A stretch of DNA of 64,000 bases from Helopsaltes ochotensis (taxonomy: Eukaryota > Chordata > Aves > Passeriformes > Locustellidae): contig VXBM01001558.1 of the NCBI GenBank assembly GCA_013400155.1, positions 62,001 to 126,000 of the forward strand, in the 5' to 3' direction. The notes beneath the pieces were generated by a model, which was not told the DNA's origin, did no database searches, and saw nothing but the letters and a program-made list of their open reading frames with translations. How positions within the stretch are numbered: position 1 is the stretch's first letter; the number at the start of each line of letters is the position of its first letter. Made by a program: the position numbers and the translations under genes. This document shows, one piece after another, positions 9,339-22,040 of this stretch.

Positions 9339-11834
9339 AGGGCTCTGGTTCTCCCACTGCCTCAAGCACAGGAATTCCCTCAGAAGAGGAAGGGCTTTTG
9401 AACTCGAGATGGGAAAAATCCACACAAGATTGGAATCGTTGATTTGGTGATGATCTGTTTGATGATCAGCTCTCTGGGGGAAGCCCCCGAAGTGAGAGCC
9501 CTGGGTGACGTCCGTGCCACACGCGTGGGTTTGCTGTGACAACGGGATCCTGGGGGATGCTGGGCCACTGAAGAAAGCATTGGGAGCAAAGCAGGACTGG
9601 AGACAATCCTCCCCTGTCCCCTCAGGGCATCCATCCCCGTCTGATAAACAACCTGGCAAGGATTTCACCTTTTTCCTCTCCGGGAACTCCCACGCAGAGG
9701 CTCCAAATGTGACAAGTCTGGGAGAAAATTGAGGAGTCTCTCCTGAAAACCAACTTGTGCAGCTGCTTTAGGAATCACAAGCAAAAAAAAGGCCACCTCT
9801 GACCATGCAAAACCCTCCCCTTGCAGCAAAAAAAAACCTTCTCCGTGCAAAAGCTTCCCCTGAGTCTTGTGCCTGGCCACGGGACGTGCTCACACAGCAG
9901 GAAGGGGCCTCATCACAAACCAAACCCAAGGTGCTCTCCTTGCTGGATGACATCTCATTTATTGATTACTCTCATTTCCTACATTCTTCCCTCCTCAATC
10001 TGGGCCACAAAAACCTGTGAGTAATTTGCCAGCAGCCTCCCCCGTCCCCTGGGCCGGCTGGGAACACGCCTGACTGACCCAGCGAGGGTTATGTGTAATG
10101 ACTTCTATTTATGTAACACCCAAAGTTCAGGGCTATTTTTAACCCTGCCCTTCCCTCCAAGCACATCCAGGGCCCTGTCAAGACACCTTTGGTGACGTCA
10201 AGCCCTGGCAGGGACTCTCTGGAGGACACCAGCAACCATTCCCCTTCACCTGGAGGAGTTTCCTCCTCTCCATCTCCCCCCAGGTGGTTCAGACGTCACC
10301 GAGGGCAGCGCTGCCCTCCCAGGGGCCTTTCCTTGGCCACCTCTGCCACCAGGATGTCACCTGAAATGTCACTGCAGCTCCTCGGCCACTGCAGCACCAC
10401 CTCCTGTCACACCCTGGCCTTCTGCTTGCTGAATTGCATCACAAAACCCTTCTCGGCGCGTTGGTTCCTGCATTTCCCAGACAGGCCATGGCCTGTTTGA
10501 TGGGGTTTTTTTGATGCTTAATGTCTCAGCAAGGCTTAAGAAGGCCCAGTTTCACCAAAACAGTGACTCAAAGCAACACATTTTAAAGTTCAGGTTGTGG
10601 TACGGAAGGAAAAAAGCCTCTGAAGTGCTGTTCTGTACGATAAATGTTCTTTTAAATTTTTTTTCCTGCTCATAAAAATAGGAAGGTGTGACTATTGAGG
10701 CCCCCTCTGCATCAGAAATAGGCAGCCAAATAAAAACTTCAAAAAGTCTTATTTTACTATTTAATTTCAGAAAAAAATTATACTTTTAAATGTGCATTAT
10801 AGCTGGAGGACTGTCTTGTTCCCAGCTGGGGAGTTTTAACTCAGCAGGCATCGTGTGTTAATAATGGTATTTAGAAACAAAACCTGATGAGACAAAATAT
10901 TCATTTTTGAGCCTTTTCTGTACCCTTTAATCCATAAATCAAAAGTCAGGGTGGTTTGGTTTCATCACATCTCATGCACAATGGCACAGACATAAAAATC
11001 CTGTGCTAAGAATTCCAGAATTCCAGCCTTTCACTTCTGATTTGGTTTCTGAACACACACATGAATAATTTGATGAATGCAGCGCAGCTTCCAAGACAAA
11101 AGTGTCAGGCACCCCCTAATCGATCCCCATGCAGAGGGAAGTTGGAATTCCTTCTTAATTGATGCTGTGACAGATGAGATCGGTGAGGAGCCAGGAGTTA
11201 AACATGAGCCATGAGTCTAACATGGACCCTCTGTGTGACAAAGCAGACGAGGAAAATCAAGGTGCTGCTCAGGAGAAGCACAAAGCTGCCTTGGACTGGG
11301 GTCCTGCCTCACGTTTACCTTTCTCTCCCAGCTTTTCTTGGGAAGAGCAGCAATTTCCTGACTCCCTCCACGTGTGGGATTTTGGCATTAATGATCCCGT
11401 TAATGGACCTTAGAGAATCAGAGAGACTAGAGCTTGAGGAGGTCACAGAGGCATCTTACCTGGATAATCTCCATTTATAAAAAATCCATTAAAAATAAAA
11501 GCCTTTCATGACAGCACAGAGAGAAATATTGAAGAAAACACTACCCCTTGTGCCAATCGATTCCCAAAACTCCAGGGGAAATTATTATCCTTGTTAATGG
11601 TGAGAAGCTGAACCCCGGAGCAACTAAATAACCTGCAAAGAGCAGGCAGTGACAGCAGCAGTAGTGAAAGGCACAGTGCACTCCAGAGAGCCCAGCCTGG
11701 ATAAAACAACCCCAGATAACAACAGCTGGATGGAAAAGCCTGCATCAAACTTTCTACTTTCAGTCCAGTAAATTCTGGGCAAAGTTTAAGAATCTGTAAG
11801 TATCCAAAGAGACAAGGAATACCAGTGAGGAGGA

Positions 11835-12205
11835 AAGGAGGTGGGAAAGGGGCTGAGCCTGAAGCAAAGGAGGCTCAGGGGGGCCCTTGTGGCTCTGCAC
11901 AACTCCCTGCCAGGAGGGGACAGCCGGGGGGATTTGGGATCTGCTCCAGGGAACAGGGACAGGAGAGAGGGAACGGCCTTAGGATGGGCCAGGGGAACCT
12001 CAGGGGGGATATTTGGGGAAATTCCTTCACCAAAATGATTTACAAGCACTGGAAGGGGCTGCCCAGGGCAGTGCTGGAGTCCCCATCCCTGGAGGGATCT
12101 AAAATCCACGTGGAGGTGGCACTTGGGGTCATGAGGCACCGGTGGCCTTGGCAGTGCTGGGCTGGACTCCACCTTTTCCAACCTGAACAATTCCATGACT
12201 CCAGG
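11835..12205 (+). mobile_element. CR1 LINE, long 3' fragment
   Basis: It reads gaggctcaggggggcccttgtg, then the gggacagccggggg block, cttcaccaaaatgat, the ggagggatctaaaatccac block and a tail ending 'acaattccatgactcc'. It is closely similar to the copies at 28912-29390 and 61250-61725. The open frames across it are not genes. Confidence 0.85.
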
Positions 12206-13224
12206 ACTGTGGGCCTGGAAGAGGGCAGGATTTGGCTAATTACTCACCCAGAGGCTGCCAGCATCCCACGCTGGGCGATGCAGCAGCAGGCACGACACTG
12301 ATTTTATTACCTGCCTGTCAAGTCACATCTCAGTCGTGCGCTAAGCTCTAATCTGCTCTCCAGACACTTAATTCACCAAAGATGCTCCTAATAGAAGTGA
12401 ACTCAGCTGCTCTCTGAAGCCTTTTCTCATCATTGCAGCAGATAGGATGCAAATTCTGCAATATCAAACACTTATGAACCCTTGGCACTCTCTTCTCTTA
12501 GAGATACTGAGGGTTTTCAACTCTCAGCAACAACAGCTCAGCCAGAGATAGAAGTGAAGTGGCAAACGTGTTTATTTCTGATCATTTAAGGAAGTTTTGA
12601 TAAAACTCAGAAGAGCTGAAGTGCCTGTGCTGTTCAGCTCAGAAAAATGCAATCTGGCAGACGAGTACACTCAGGTCACAGTAAATACTCAGTTCCTCAT
12701 GAAATTCAATCCCTGTACAGGCAAATTATACTCAGGGAGCAGCCCAGGCTGGAGAGAGGCAGAGCTGCCTCATTTACCTACGAGCTCCAGGGAGGTCCAA
12801 CTTCCCTGAGTCACTGATGCAGCCAGACAAGGCTGAAAAGCAGAGTTTCAGCAGAATTTCCAGGCTGAGGTACTGAGAACCCACACCCATTTTGCTGCAG
12901 TCCCAGGTACTGCATCCTCAAGTGAGTGAATATAAGTACATGGGTACAGAGATATTTAAAATAGAGATATTTTATAGAGATATTTTTAAAGGGGAAAAAA
13001 AACCCTTTGAGTAGGCAACACCACAACAATGGCTTTGTGTTCAGCGAGAGGCTGAAACCCACAAAAAGCACGAGACACATAAATATTGAACAAGAGTGAC
13101 GTGCCTTCCCAGATGGTGAATTAAATATGCAGAGGTGGCTGGATTTCTTAAATCACCTGATTTGTCAAAGCGTTCTGCTGCCATGCTTTTGTTTCGAGAA
13201 AAAGCAAATTCATTTGAGAGACCC

Positions 13225-13325
13225 ATGGGATGGTTTGGCTTGGAAGGGACATCAAAGACCAGCTCATTCCACCTTCCATGGACCAGGCTGCTCCAGGTCC
13301 CATCCAACCTGGCACTGAGTTTTTT
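13225..13325 (-). mobile_element. CR1 LINE tail, short
   Basis: It contains 'gatggtttggcttggaagggac', 'agctcattccacc' and 'caggctgctccaggtcccatcc' in reverse orientation. It lies only 67 bp from the exon at 13392-13450. Confidence 0.65.
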
Positions 13326-13391
13326 CCGGGAATATCCCTCGAAATGTTTTTTTTGGGAACACTAAAGGCCACACATGCTTAGGATACTTAC

Positions 13392-13450
13392 CCAGGTTGT
13401 ACCACATGTCCCTGATCTCAAACCCAATCTGCCTTCTCATGTCCCCGTAC
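13392..13450 (-). CDS. DOCK1: DOCK1 internal exon (59 nt)
   Basis: This short exon contributes the last base of codon 126, residues 127-145 (YGDMRRQIGFEIRDMWYNL) and the first base of the following glycine codon. The acceptor is ttttcctttttgag before GTACGG and the donor is CTGG followed by gtaagtat. Although only 59 nt long, both boundaries are fixed by phase: the incoming AA plus G makes lysine, and the outgoing G plus GT of the next exon makes glycine, giving the NLGQHK junction. The motif is strongly conserved across DOCK-A and DOCK-B proteins, where YGDMR and MWYNLG or MWQNLG recur. Confidence 0.96.
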
Positions 13451-14689
13451 CTCAAAAAGGAAAACAAAGCCAGCATTAAAACAAAATAAATCTATGATCT
13501 ACAGGCAGATAAATCTCATTTCAAAATCAGATTCACAGCCTCCAAAAAGAGAAGAAATTGCAGAACAGGTTCTCAAATTGGACCCACACGACTGAGACTC
13601 CCTGGCTCCCCCCAGCAGCTCAGCAACGCTTCTGTCAACATCAAAATTTGGAGGAAAAAAGGTTTCCAGCCACAACAATTCCAGCATTTCACGGTCCCAG
13701 GCAGAGGTGGGAGCCCACCCACGCCAAAGCTGGTGGCACCACCACCTCCCATCTCCCATCAGGGTCATTCTCCACTCCCCTCCCTCTCCACCAGGAGAGC
13801 TTTAGGGAGTGAAATCGTCCCGATGCCTTCATGAACGATGGGATCAGAACCACAACGAGCTCCAAGGATGCATCTGCCACATGGAATATTTGCAAGTGAA
13901 AGACCATTACCTAAACAACAAGATGAGCCAAACTGTAATATCTGGCAACTTGTAGGATTTCTGGGGGATAATAGTGAGACACCCTGTCATTAATATGGAT
14001 TAAAGAGAATCTTCTGCATCATTAAGGATCTGTTATTATCTAATGCTCAAATGCAATGTTTAGCAAAAGCCACAAATTACAATAATTAAATTTTAATTAT
14101 TAAATATTTGACGTTTTAATTGAAATATGTACTTAAAAAGATGGGTGAGTGTGATATTGAATTAACTGATTAATTATATCCCTTTTGACACAGAAGTGCC
14201 TTCACACAGCAACGAAAGTGCCTCCAGACCATGCATTTATTGAATGTCAAATTTATTGTCTTGATTCCTGTCTCCAAAACCTGATTAAACTGAAAATAAC
14301 AATTTGCAAATTCATTATAAACAAAGATTTACAATTTGGCAAACTTTATTAAGCAACCACTTCAAATGACTTAATTTATTTACTTCTATTAGCAGTGAGA
14401 AATGCCTGTTGATTCCTCGAGTTCCTTCAGTGAGATAAACTGCTTTGTTTATTATAACAATCGCTCCAAGAAAATTTGTGCCTGTGCTTCCCACCCTGAC
14501 AAAGAGGAATTATCAGTCCACAAATGGATCTGACAGCGATTTCCAGCCCAATTACAGCTCAGCTTTTGGCTCTTTGTTCAGGTCAGGAGTCTGAGCTGAA
14601 CTGAAATGCTCTCACAGGTGCTCACTAACCCTGGGCAGAAAGAGCAAAGGGATTCTAAATTTAATGAAATAAAATTTACCTGCACCAGC

Positions 14690-14790
14690 ACCTCAATTTC
14701 CTAAATAAAATCTGCCCGCCTTTACAACACCACCTCAATTTCCTTAAATAAAATATACCTGGCTCTGCAATACCACCTCCATTTCCTTAA
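14690..14790. repeat. Short degenerate tandem repeat
   Basis: The phrase 'cacctcaatttcc(t)taaataaaat' recurs near 14690, 14732 and 14775 with decreasing match, separated by 'tacctg' or 'tgcccg' spacers. It is an old local duplication of roughly 45 bp. Confidence 0.5.
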
Positions 14791-15494
14791 AGAACCTTTA
14801 TCTGTAACGTTATTTGTGGTATTTATAGCACAAGCCCCAAACCCTGAGCTCAGCTTGACACCACTGAACTTGTAAATATTCCTGTTTCATCAAGGAAGCC
14901 CCACGAGCCCCAGGTAGAGCAGATCCTAAAATGCTTTCAAATTCTCTTTCAAGGCTCAGGTAGAGCACAGCCTCCAAAGAAAACACCTCAAAACTCAGGA
15001 GGGAGAGGTGGAGTTTGCAGGGCAAAACTTGGCTCCCATAAAAAGGGATGGGACGTGGAAAACTTGCAGAATTTTCTGGTCAAAACCCTAAAAGCCACAG
15101 AAGCAAAAAGCCTTTAAAACCAAGTCCCTGCAGCAGTGATGGACTGTCCCCACTCTCCCTGGGATTTCTCTTATCATAACAATAGGCTGAAAGGCCTGAA
15201 GTGGGAAGGTGAAGGGACACAAAATGCATTTTATTTCTCTACAAAGATATATTTTATTTATTATACACACCAGGAGCCTGAGCTGTGCTTGTTCAGGGAA
15301 TCACAGCTTGGAAATGCCCCATTTTTGGGACCTCACCGGATTTTCTAGCTGCTCTTCCCAAACATTACGCCGCAGAAAAAGGATCCACACACTCTGTCTG
15401 AAATCACAAAACTGCCTCTTTTCAGAGCTTGGTGTTCAGTTAAGTAATAATGAAGTCACTGCCGTGGAACACCAATAAAAGGCAGAAGAAATAT

Positions 15495-15720
15495 CACCAG
15501 GACAAGGGAAAATGTTGTGCCAGGGGAGGTAAAATGCAGAGTTGGGAAAATTTCCTTGCTCAGAGGGCGGTCAGGCCTTGGAATTGGTTGTTCAGGTGGA
15601 GTTTCCCACCCCTGGAGGGATTTAAGATCTGTAAGGATGTGGCACTTGGGGACATGGGGCAGTGGTGGCCTTGACTCCATGATCTTAGAGGTCTTTTCCA
15701 CCCTTTATCACTCTGGTTAA
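15495..15720 (+). mobile_element. CR1 LINE tail
   Basis: The order is 'gttgtgccaggggaggt', 'cctggagggatttaagatct', 'gatgtggcacttggggacatgg' and 'ccatgatcttagaggtcttttccacc', all in the plus-strand sense. Confidence 0.8.
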
Positions 15721-16235
15721 ACAAAATCTTCACGTTCTGCTCTTATTTCCAGGCTTTCTCTCCCCTTTTGACAGCTTTCCTTTGCTCTGGGATTCTGCCT
15801 GGTTGGAGGGAGGGAATGGAAGCAGCAACTTATCCCCACCCATCCTTCAGGGCCAGCCCAGTGGAAATGGCTGAAGAAACCCAAATTCCCTCTAATTTCA
15901 GGGAATTAACAATGAAGAGCAGACGTAAAATGAGATTGGAAGGAGCACGAAGCTGAAGTGATTTCCAAATGCAGTTTTATAACGTGTTAACACTTTTGAG
16001 AACCTTGACTTTCTGAACATCCCACCCTGAACTCATCAGCAGCGAATGGTGAAATTCAGATCTCGGTGCCAGGGCAGAAACGCAGGCAAACGCTCGATTC
16101 ATGTTTTTCAAACCAACCTTTCATTATCCCCTGATTGCATCTCAATTTGAATAGATTTAGCGAAGAAATTAAATCGAAATGATGGCAATAGACCTCGAGT
16201 TCTTGGCCGTGATTTAGATGACGAGCAGGACTTAC

Positions 16236-16336
16236 TTGTTAAGGATTTTTGCTCTTTTAGCACTCGAAAAATTCTCCAGTTGTAAAGATTCTTGCGTGAG
16301 AAAAGCAACAGCCAGGTGGAAATAGTTGTTCCAGAG
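16236..16336 (-). CDS. DOCK1: DOCK1 internal exon
   Basis: This 101-nt exon encodes residues 93-125 plus two bases of codon 126. It starts LWNNYFHLAVAFLTQ and ends SSAKRAKILN. The acceptor is ggctttcag before CTCTGG and the donor is AACAA followed by gtaagt. Its terminal AA joins the leading G of the next exon to make lysine, giving the K-YGDMRR junction typical of the family. A longer minus-strand reading frame runs through it (16108-16434), but its flanks are intron. It belongs to the helical region. Confidence is high because the phase, splice sites and family wording all agree. Confidence 0.96.
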
Positions 16337-16785
16337 CTGAAAGCCCCCAAAATGACAAGGAGAGATTCCATTAATTCTCTGCAATGTTTCTCTACACACC
16401 TACAAAACAACTTAAAAGTCTCTAAATTATGCACATAAATATTTCAAGGAGAAAAGAACAGACACCACAGAGATGGTGTTTCTTGATAAATTCTTAATAC
16501 GGCTCCTCATTGCCTTTATGTTTCCAACAAATATTTCCCAGCTACAAACCCCAATTCTTTGTGTTTTGATGACTCAAGCAGAATCCCAACCCAAACCCTG
16601 CTGTGATCCTGTGATTTTGTGACAAGACCCACAAGTCAGGAATGGATCACAACACCTGCTGAGCCTGGAATGATTTAACTGGGATAACACAGCGATGAAT
16701 AAACCCCCCAAAACGACATGTTTAAGGAAAAAAAAATTAAACTTATAACGTTTATTGCATTAAAACCGGGAGGTTTTTTTCTTAC
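16337..16785 (-). other. DOCK1: DOCK1 intron, 449 bp
   Basis: Nothing is recognisable in it apart from splice sites and a poly-A run near 16728-16736. Confidence 0.9.
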
Positions 16786-16864
16786 CTGTAACTCAAAGTT
16801 GGCTTGATCAAGGAATTTTTTGTTTAGCATATCTGCATACTGATTAATTGCTCGCAGGAAGACT
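16786..16864 (-). CDS. DOCK1: DOCK1 internal exon
   Basis: This 79-nt exon contributes the last base of codon 66 and residues 67-92, reading VFLRAINQYADML and ending DQANFELQ. The acceptor is gatctttcag before AGTCTT and the donor is TTACAG followed by gtaag. It ends in phase 0, so the next exon starts cleanly with the leucine of LWNNYF. An alternative acceptor two bases downstream (cagag) would break the frame and is rejected. The sequence is helical-region DOCK1 and shows no frame damage. It lies on the transcript-downstream side of the 35-kb intron, and the following intron is only 449 bp. Confidence 0.96.
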
Positions 16865-18040
16865 CTGAAAGATCAAGAGAAAATTACATAATTACACACT
16901 TCTGGGGTACCTTTGTATATTTGGCATCCCAATTAGACACAAAATCTGAGTCTGTCTGGAAAGTGAAACTTGAGGCTGATACTTGAAAGGCAGTGTGATC
17001 TCACCACTGGTAAGTGTACAGAATTCTATGCAGATGTTCTACAAATTAATCAAGTAAATTAGCATATGCAGAAACAGAGGGAGTGTTTGGGATAAAATCA
17101 CTTGTCTTTAAAATATCTCCTCATAATCAAGAGATCATTAAAAATCCCCTTTATTAGCACTATACAGACACACATTTTTAAAGCTACAGCCTTGTGTCTA
17201 ACCCAGACCTGCAGCTGGTGGTATTTTAACTTTAAGGTCAACAAAACCACGTTTTTAAGCACATGAGGCAAAATAAATTTCCACTTATGGCGTAACAGAA
17301 ATGCTGCTGAAGGACGATCTTTAAAGCCTTGTTCGCTGCTCTACTTCCAAAATCCTAACTCAGTACCCGCTGCAGTTTGTGGAGTTTCTAAAACGCTCCT
17401 TAAATTGCAAAAGGAGTTGGCCTGACAAGCTCCAAAGAGAAAACCAAATGGCACAGGAGAAGTAGGGCACTACATATTCATGGCATTCTGAAAAATAAAC
17501 AGATTATTCCTCGGTAGCCTGATCTCCATTTTCAAAACAAACACGAGATTCCCCCTGCAAACTGGAAATTTATGCTGTGCAGCTGCCAGCTAATGCCCAG
17601 ACAAATGAGCTGCTCTTTGGAGCAGGCTGGGGGAGAGATTTGTGTCTCCTCAGAGTCCCCAAAAATGATGAAAACCCCTCCTGACAAGTTCTGGGTTTGT
17701 TTTTTTTCCCCACCCCAAAACCAATCTTGAGAAAGGAAGTTCACTACTGCAAATAAAAAAAAGTTGATTTTCCTTCAGGCTGGCCAACAAAAAAAACAAA
17801 AAGAGAAAAAGCAGAATTATTTAAAACAAGCCAGCTAGAAAGGGTTTGTAATGAATTTAAGATACTTAGCAATTTCTCCTGGAAAAAAATATTAATATTT
17901 AGCTGGAAGTTTGGTATCCAAGAGAAAAGAAACCTCCAGATAACACACAGGAAACATGATGGAAACAGACATTGTTTATATATATTTACATAAAAATATA
18001 TTTATATATGGGCAATATGTTGCCAAGCGATTATTTATGA

Positions 18041-18076
18041 ACATATTGATGTATTTATATAAATACATCAATATGT
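18041..18076. repeat. Perfect 36-bp palindrome
   Basis: The left arm acatattgatgtatttat is followed directly by its exact reverse complement, with no spacer. Its AT-richness makes cruciform extrusion possible. It passes into a 20-bp tandem repeat (aaatacatcaatatgtacat, then aaatatatcaatatgtacat) at 18061-18100. Confidence 0.9.
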
Positions 18077-19282
18077 ACATAAATATATCAATATGTACAT
18101 AAATTCATCAGGATGCCAAGAGAGTTTATTTATTTATAGATTGAAATAAATTAATAAAGGGGAAAAAAATTGATGCCACTGGGATGTATTTGTAGTAAAA
18201 GGTCAGATCATCCCCTTGGCAGAATTATGGAGGAGAAAGAAAGGATCGAAATTGGAAAATTGAAATGAAATTTAGAAGGGAAAATATAAAAAGAATTAAA
18301 ATAATAAAGTATTTTTAAAACATAGGCAAATACACATAAAAATCAAGTACATACACGTGTACAGGTGTGTTTTCAATATTATTCTTTATAACTAAGACGA
18401 CAGAGGCATCTCTGCCCTCGCACCCAGCACAGCCAAGGAGGAATTTCAGCCCTTCAGCCCATCTTCAGAGCCTTTGTCAGTGCTCTGGGCAAGCACTTCA
18501 TTAGGAGATTTATAAATGAGCTGAATCCAGCACACAAATGAACAGCCTGCGCTGCTCCAAAATCTATGGATTTGAGATCTATGATTCAATTACCGAGCTG
18601 TAGCACCAACGAAGATTGAGGTCCAAGTTCTCTGTGCGATCAGACAGTCGCCACTTTTAGCCTCTCCTTATCCCTGCTTTGCTCTGTGCTTTTGAAAGCT
18701 GATAATGCAATGAGACCTGGAAATCTTCCCCCCCCCAGAATTAACAATTTCACTTGGGGCAGGGGCCAGCCGAGGCTGCTTCCATAAAAATGGTTCCAAC
18801 CCAGGCAGGATTGTGCCTCCACCTTAATGAGGCTGCCTTAAGACATCACTGTAATGTAGTTAATCTATTCCATCTAATTAAGCTTTGGCACAATCTCATT
18901 GCTTTATACACCATTATTTTTCTTTAAATTGTAACTCTCACTTCCCCCTTTGTTATTAATTCCAGGGAATACCAACAAAGAACAAATAATAGAAATTCTG
19001 CTGTATTTGCCAGCAAGGAAAAGGAGCAGGGCACAGAACGTGTGTTCAACTGGAGGTGGAATTAAACTGCCCCTGGGTATCAGGGGGATTTAGGAAGCCA
19101 GGAATTCTCCCAGTTTTCCATAAAGGAACGTCCCAAAGAAGAGATGGAAAGACCTAATGTTGATTTTTGAATTGTTGAAATCCCAATTTATTTTTGATTT
19201 GATTTGATTAATCCTTCTGTGACTGGATAAAACACTTCCTCCATAGGTCAGTGGAGAAATCCCAGTGGCAGTCAACAGAACA

Positions 19283-19335
19283 CCATCATCATCATCATCA
19301 TCATCATTATTATTATTATTACTTCTTCTACTACT
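19283..19335. repeat. Trinucleotide microsatellite (ATC)n(ATT)n
   Basis: About eight atc units are followed by five att units and then degenerate cttcttctactactcctcc. The polyhistidine, polyserine and polyaspartate frames across it are artefacts. Confidence 0.95.
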
Positions 19336-20518
19336 CCTCCCACTACAATTATTCTTACAGTCTATCTTCATTTGCAAATCAAATGTCATGGCAAACCTCA
19401 CAGCATTTTTTAGCACCTCCAGTGCCAAGAGCAAACAGCAAAATTAAGACGTTTTTTATCTAACAAAGTTAATTTTAAAAAGAAATTTTATTAAAATGTT
19501 GGCAAGAAGAAGTAGCAAGTTGCACGATCACCGCTCCGAAGAGAGAATTTCAATAGTAGAAAATCATCCTGGATGAATTCTTGGCTGTAACCTGGGCAAT
19601 GCTTTGTTATCACCTGGGAAGTTGCCGTAACTCATGAATATAAAAATGGTTCAGGTTTATGCCCAAATAAAAATTGAAAGAGGAAGATGAAATATTTTAT
19701 CATGCCAGGTGTTAGTTCAATCCTCTTCCTCCTCCAAAGCAGGTCCTGACAATTTGCAGTAACCTCACCGTCAAAAGTTAGAGAAAATGGAAAATGAAGC
19801 AAAAAGTGGCTCTTCAGAATAAGTGGAATTAACCCAAAAGCGACAGCTCTGTACTGAAGAAGAAAGGAATTGGCTGCTGGAACACTCTCAAGGATAAAAG
19901 GTGGACATCACTAAGCCAAGGGATAAATAATCAAAACTCTCAGCTGGAAAGCATCCCTGGCAGTGCCAGCCCTTATCTCGCTGTAATTAATAATGAAGAT
20001 TGGCTCCCAGTTGCGTGTGCATAAAAAGAAGTGCTCTTCTTGAAATTCAGTTTCAATGAACAAAAGAATTTATTATCCACGTCAGGGAGAGCCACAGAAG
20101 TTAAACTTTGAAAAAGGGAGAAGTTCAGAGCCTGGAACCCAACACAATGGACTCTGCTGCCATGTAAGACAACAAAACCTAATCCGAATGTATTGGGAAA
20201 GATTTGTGAGACAAAAGACTTTATCAACCCAATTAAAAGCAGGAAATTAACATTTTCTATGATGTGATTGGAATAGAAGGAATATGATTACAGAAGGAAG
20301 TCACTTCAGGATATGTGGAAGAAAGAAGGGCATAAAAATCCACTAAAGAACAAAATCAACACCCTGGACAGAGGAGATTTTTGTGTGAGCTCCAGGGAAG
20401 GGGAGACGGGGATGGCTCCAAGGGCATCCACAGATTCCTGTTGTCCCCTCTGTTGTAGTTTGATCCTCTCAGGCAGGGACTGTCCTCTTATTCTGTGTTT
20501 AGAGACCTTCCACAGACC

Positions 20519-20830
20519 AGAATCAGAATGGTTTTGGCTGGAAGGGACCTTAAATCCCATCCAGATCCACCCCTGCCATGGCAGGGACACCTTCCCCTGT
20601 CCCAGGCTGCTCCAACCTGGCCCTGGGCAGTGCCAGGGATCCAGGGGCAGCCCCAGCTGCTCCGGGCACCCTGTGCCAGGGCCTGCCCACCCTCACAGGG
20701 AACAATTCCTGCCCAAAATCCCATCTACATCTACCCCCTTTCAGCTTAAAGCCCTTTTTTCCTCGCTCTCCAGGCCCTTGTCCGGGGTCTCTCTTGGAGC
20801 TGCTGAGAGAGACTTCAAAGTGTCCCCAAA
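20519..20830 (-). mobile_element. CR1 LINE tail
   Basis: The canonical reverse-oriented tail reads 'atggttttggctggaaggga', 'ccatggcagggacacc', 'ggatccaggggcagcc', 'ttcctgcccaaaatccc', and then a diverged stretch to 'ctgctgagagagac'. Confidence 0.88.
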
Positions 20831-21960
20831 ACCTTTTCTCTGTCACCAGGATGTTTTGGCATTTCATCCCTGTCGATGCATCTCCTGATCAGGCCGGTAC
20901 CAGCTCTCCATGATCCAGCAGGAGCAGGGAATTGCCCGGCACCTTCAGAATGTGACATAAAAGCACAGCTGAGAGCTCAGGTGAGAGAAGCCGAGGGAGA
21001 GGGAGATGGAGGAAACCATGGCAGAGGTCAACATGAGGCAATACAGGTCATGAAAAGCACAAAATCTCAAAAAACCAAACCAAAAACCCAGTGACCTGCT
21101 TGGGTACATCCACCTTAGGCAGCCCTCATTCCTCCAGGGACTTCTCCCCCTTTATGGCTCCCGCTCCAGAGTTAATCCACCCAGGAATGTGCTGCTGGTT
21201 CCTGAACTGACTTCAATTTCAACTCCTGACTCCTGGGAATGTCTCTCCTGTTATTGATTATTATCCACCTCCCCACGGCCCATAGGTGCTTAATTGGTTT
21301 GTGGATGCAGAGATTGCTTCCCCAAACAGAGCCAAAATTAATGGTTGGATTCTGTAGTTTTCCAAAAGGTCCTTTTTTTTCTCCCCTCCAAACAACCTCA
21401 CTGCCTGCAGGAGGCTGGGAACATACATCAAATCCTGCCTTCCAGTGGCAATTGTAAATGAAGGAGGGACGGAGGGATTCGATTTATAAATGGAACAGGA
21501 GTCACTGTGCCAAACAATCCATTTTTTTTCAGCCCTTTCTCTGGTTCAGTCACTTTTTATTCTGCCATTCTCCCTCCTAATTAGTCAAGTGCCCTGATTT
21601 GCTCATGTTTAAAAGCATTCCGTGCCCCGTTTTCTCTCGCTCAGCTTCTGACATTGTTGGAAAGTATTTGCAGGAGCTCCAGGAGCTGAGGAAAGCTGGG
21701 TGCAGCAACACCCATCCGACTGCCTCTGCAGAAACATTGTTCTGGAGGAATAATCCCCAGGGAGATATTGAAAAAGTGGAAACATTTTTACAGCCTAGGC
21801 CATTTTACCCTTTTTTGGTTAGCTCTGGTACTCAGGGATTTGGATTTACACCGCCGGTGTTTAATGCAAAATATTTCTGACAGGAAAATTTCTGACAGGA
21901 AAAGAAACAATACAAACTAGGAATTGTCCTCCCCACTATTTTTCCTTAAGCAAATGACAA

Positions 21961-22040
21961 TAACCAAAAAAAACCAAACCAAAACAAAACAAAACCAAAA
22001 AAAAACAAAACCAAAAAAAAAAAAAAGAAGGAAAAAAAAT
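21961..22040. repeat. A-rich (AAAACC)n-like simple repeat
   Basis: A-runs separated by cc or c form an irregular repeat of 5-9 bp units. No mobile-element body is recognisable beside it. Confidence 0.85.

Larger units (their letters stand above)
7362..13391 (-). other. DOCK1: DOCK1 intron, 6.0 kb including an assembly gap
   Basis: This interval lies between the exons at 13392-13450 and 7213-7361. It contains the AT-rich repeat and N gap at 7460-7802, a CR1 at 8336-8500 joined to an (ACAAAY)n array, a CpG-dense patch at 9235-9338, and CR1 copies at 11835-12205 and 13225-13325. I see nothing recognisable in 8700-9230, 9350-11830 or 12210-13220. The open frames at 10189-10500 and 11174-11480 lack splice or family support. 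Confidence 0.85.
13451..16235 (-). other. DOCK1: DOCK1 intron, 2.8 kb
   Basis: It holds one CR1 (15495-15720) and an AT-rich, homeobox-motif-rich stretch at about 13960-14480 that looks like a conserved noncoding element. I see nothing recognisable in 14490-15490 or 15730-16235. Three degenerate 60-bp steps of 'cacctcaatttcctaaataaaa' occur at 14690-14790. Confidence 0.85.

Noticed and set aside
11174..11480. Plus-strand frames starting MRSVRSQELNMSHES
   Set aside because: They look protein-like in places but have no recognisable family, no splice partner and no conserved context.
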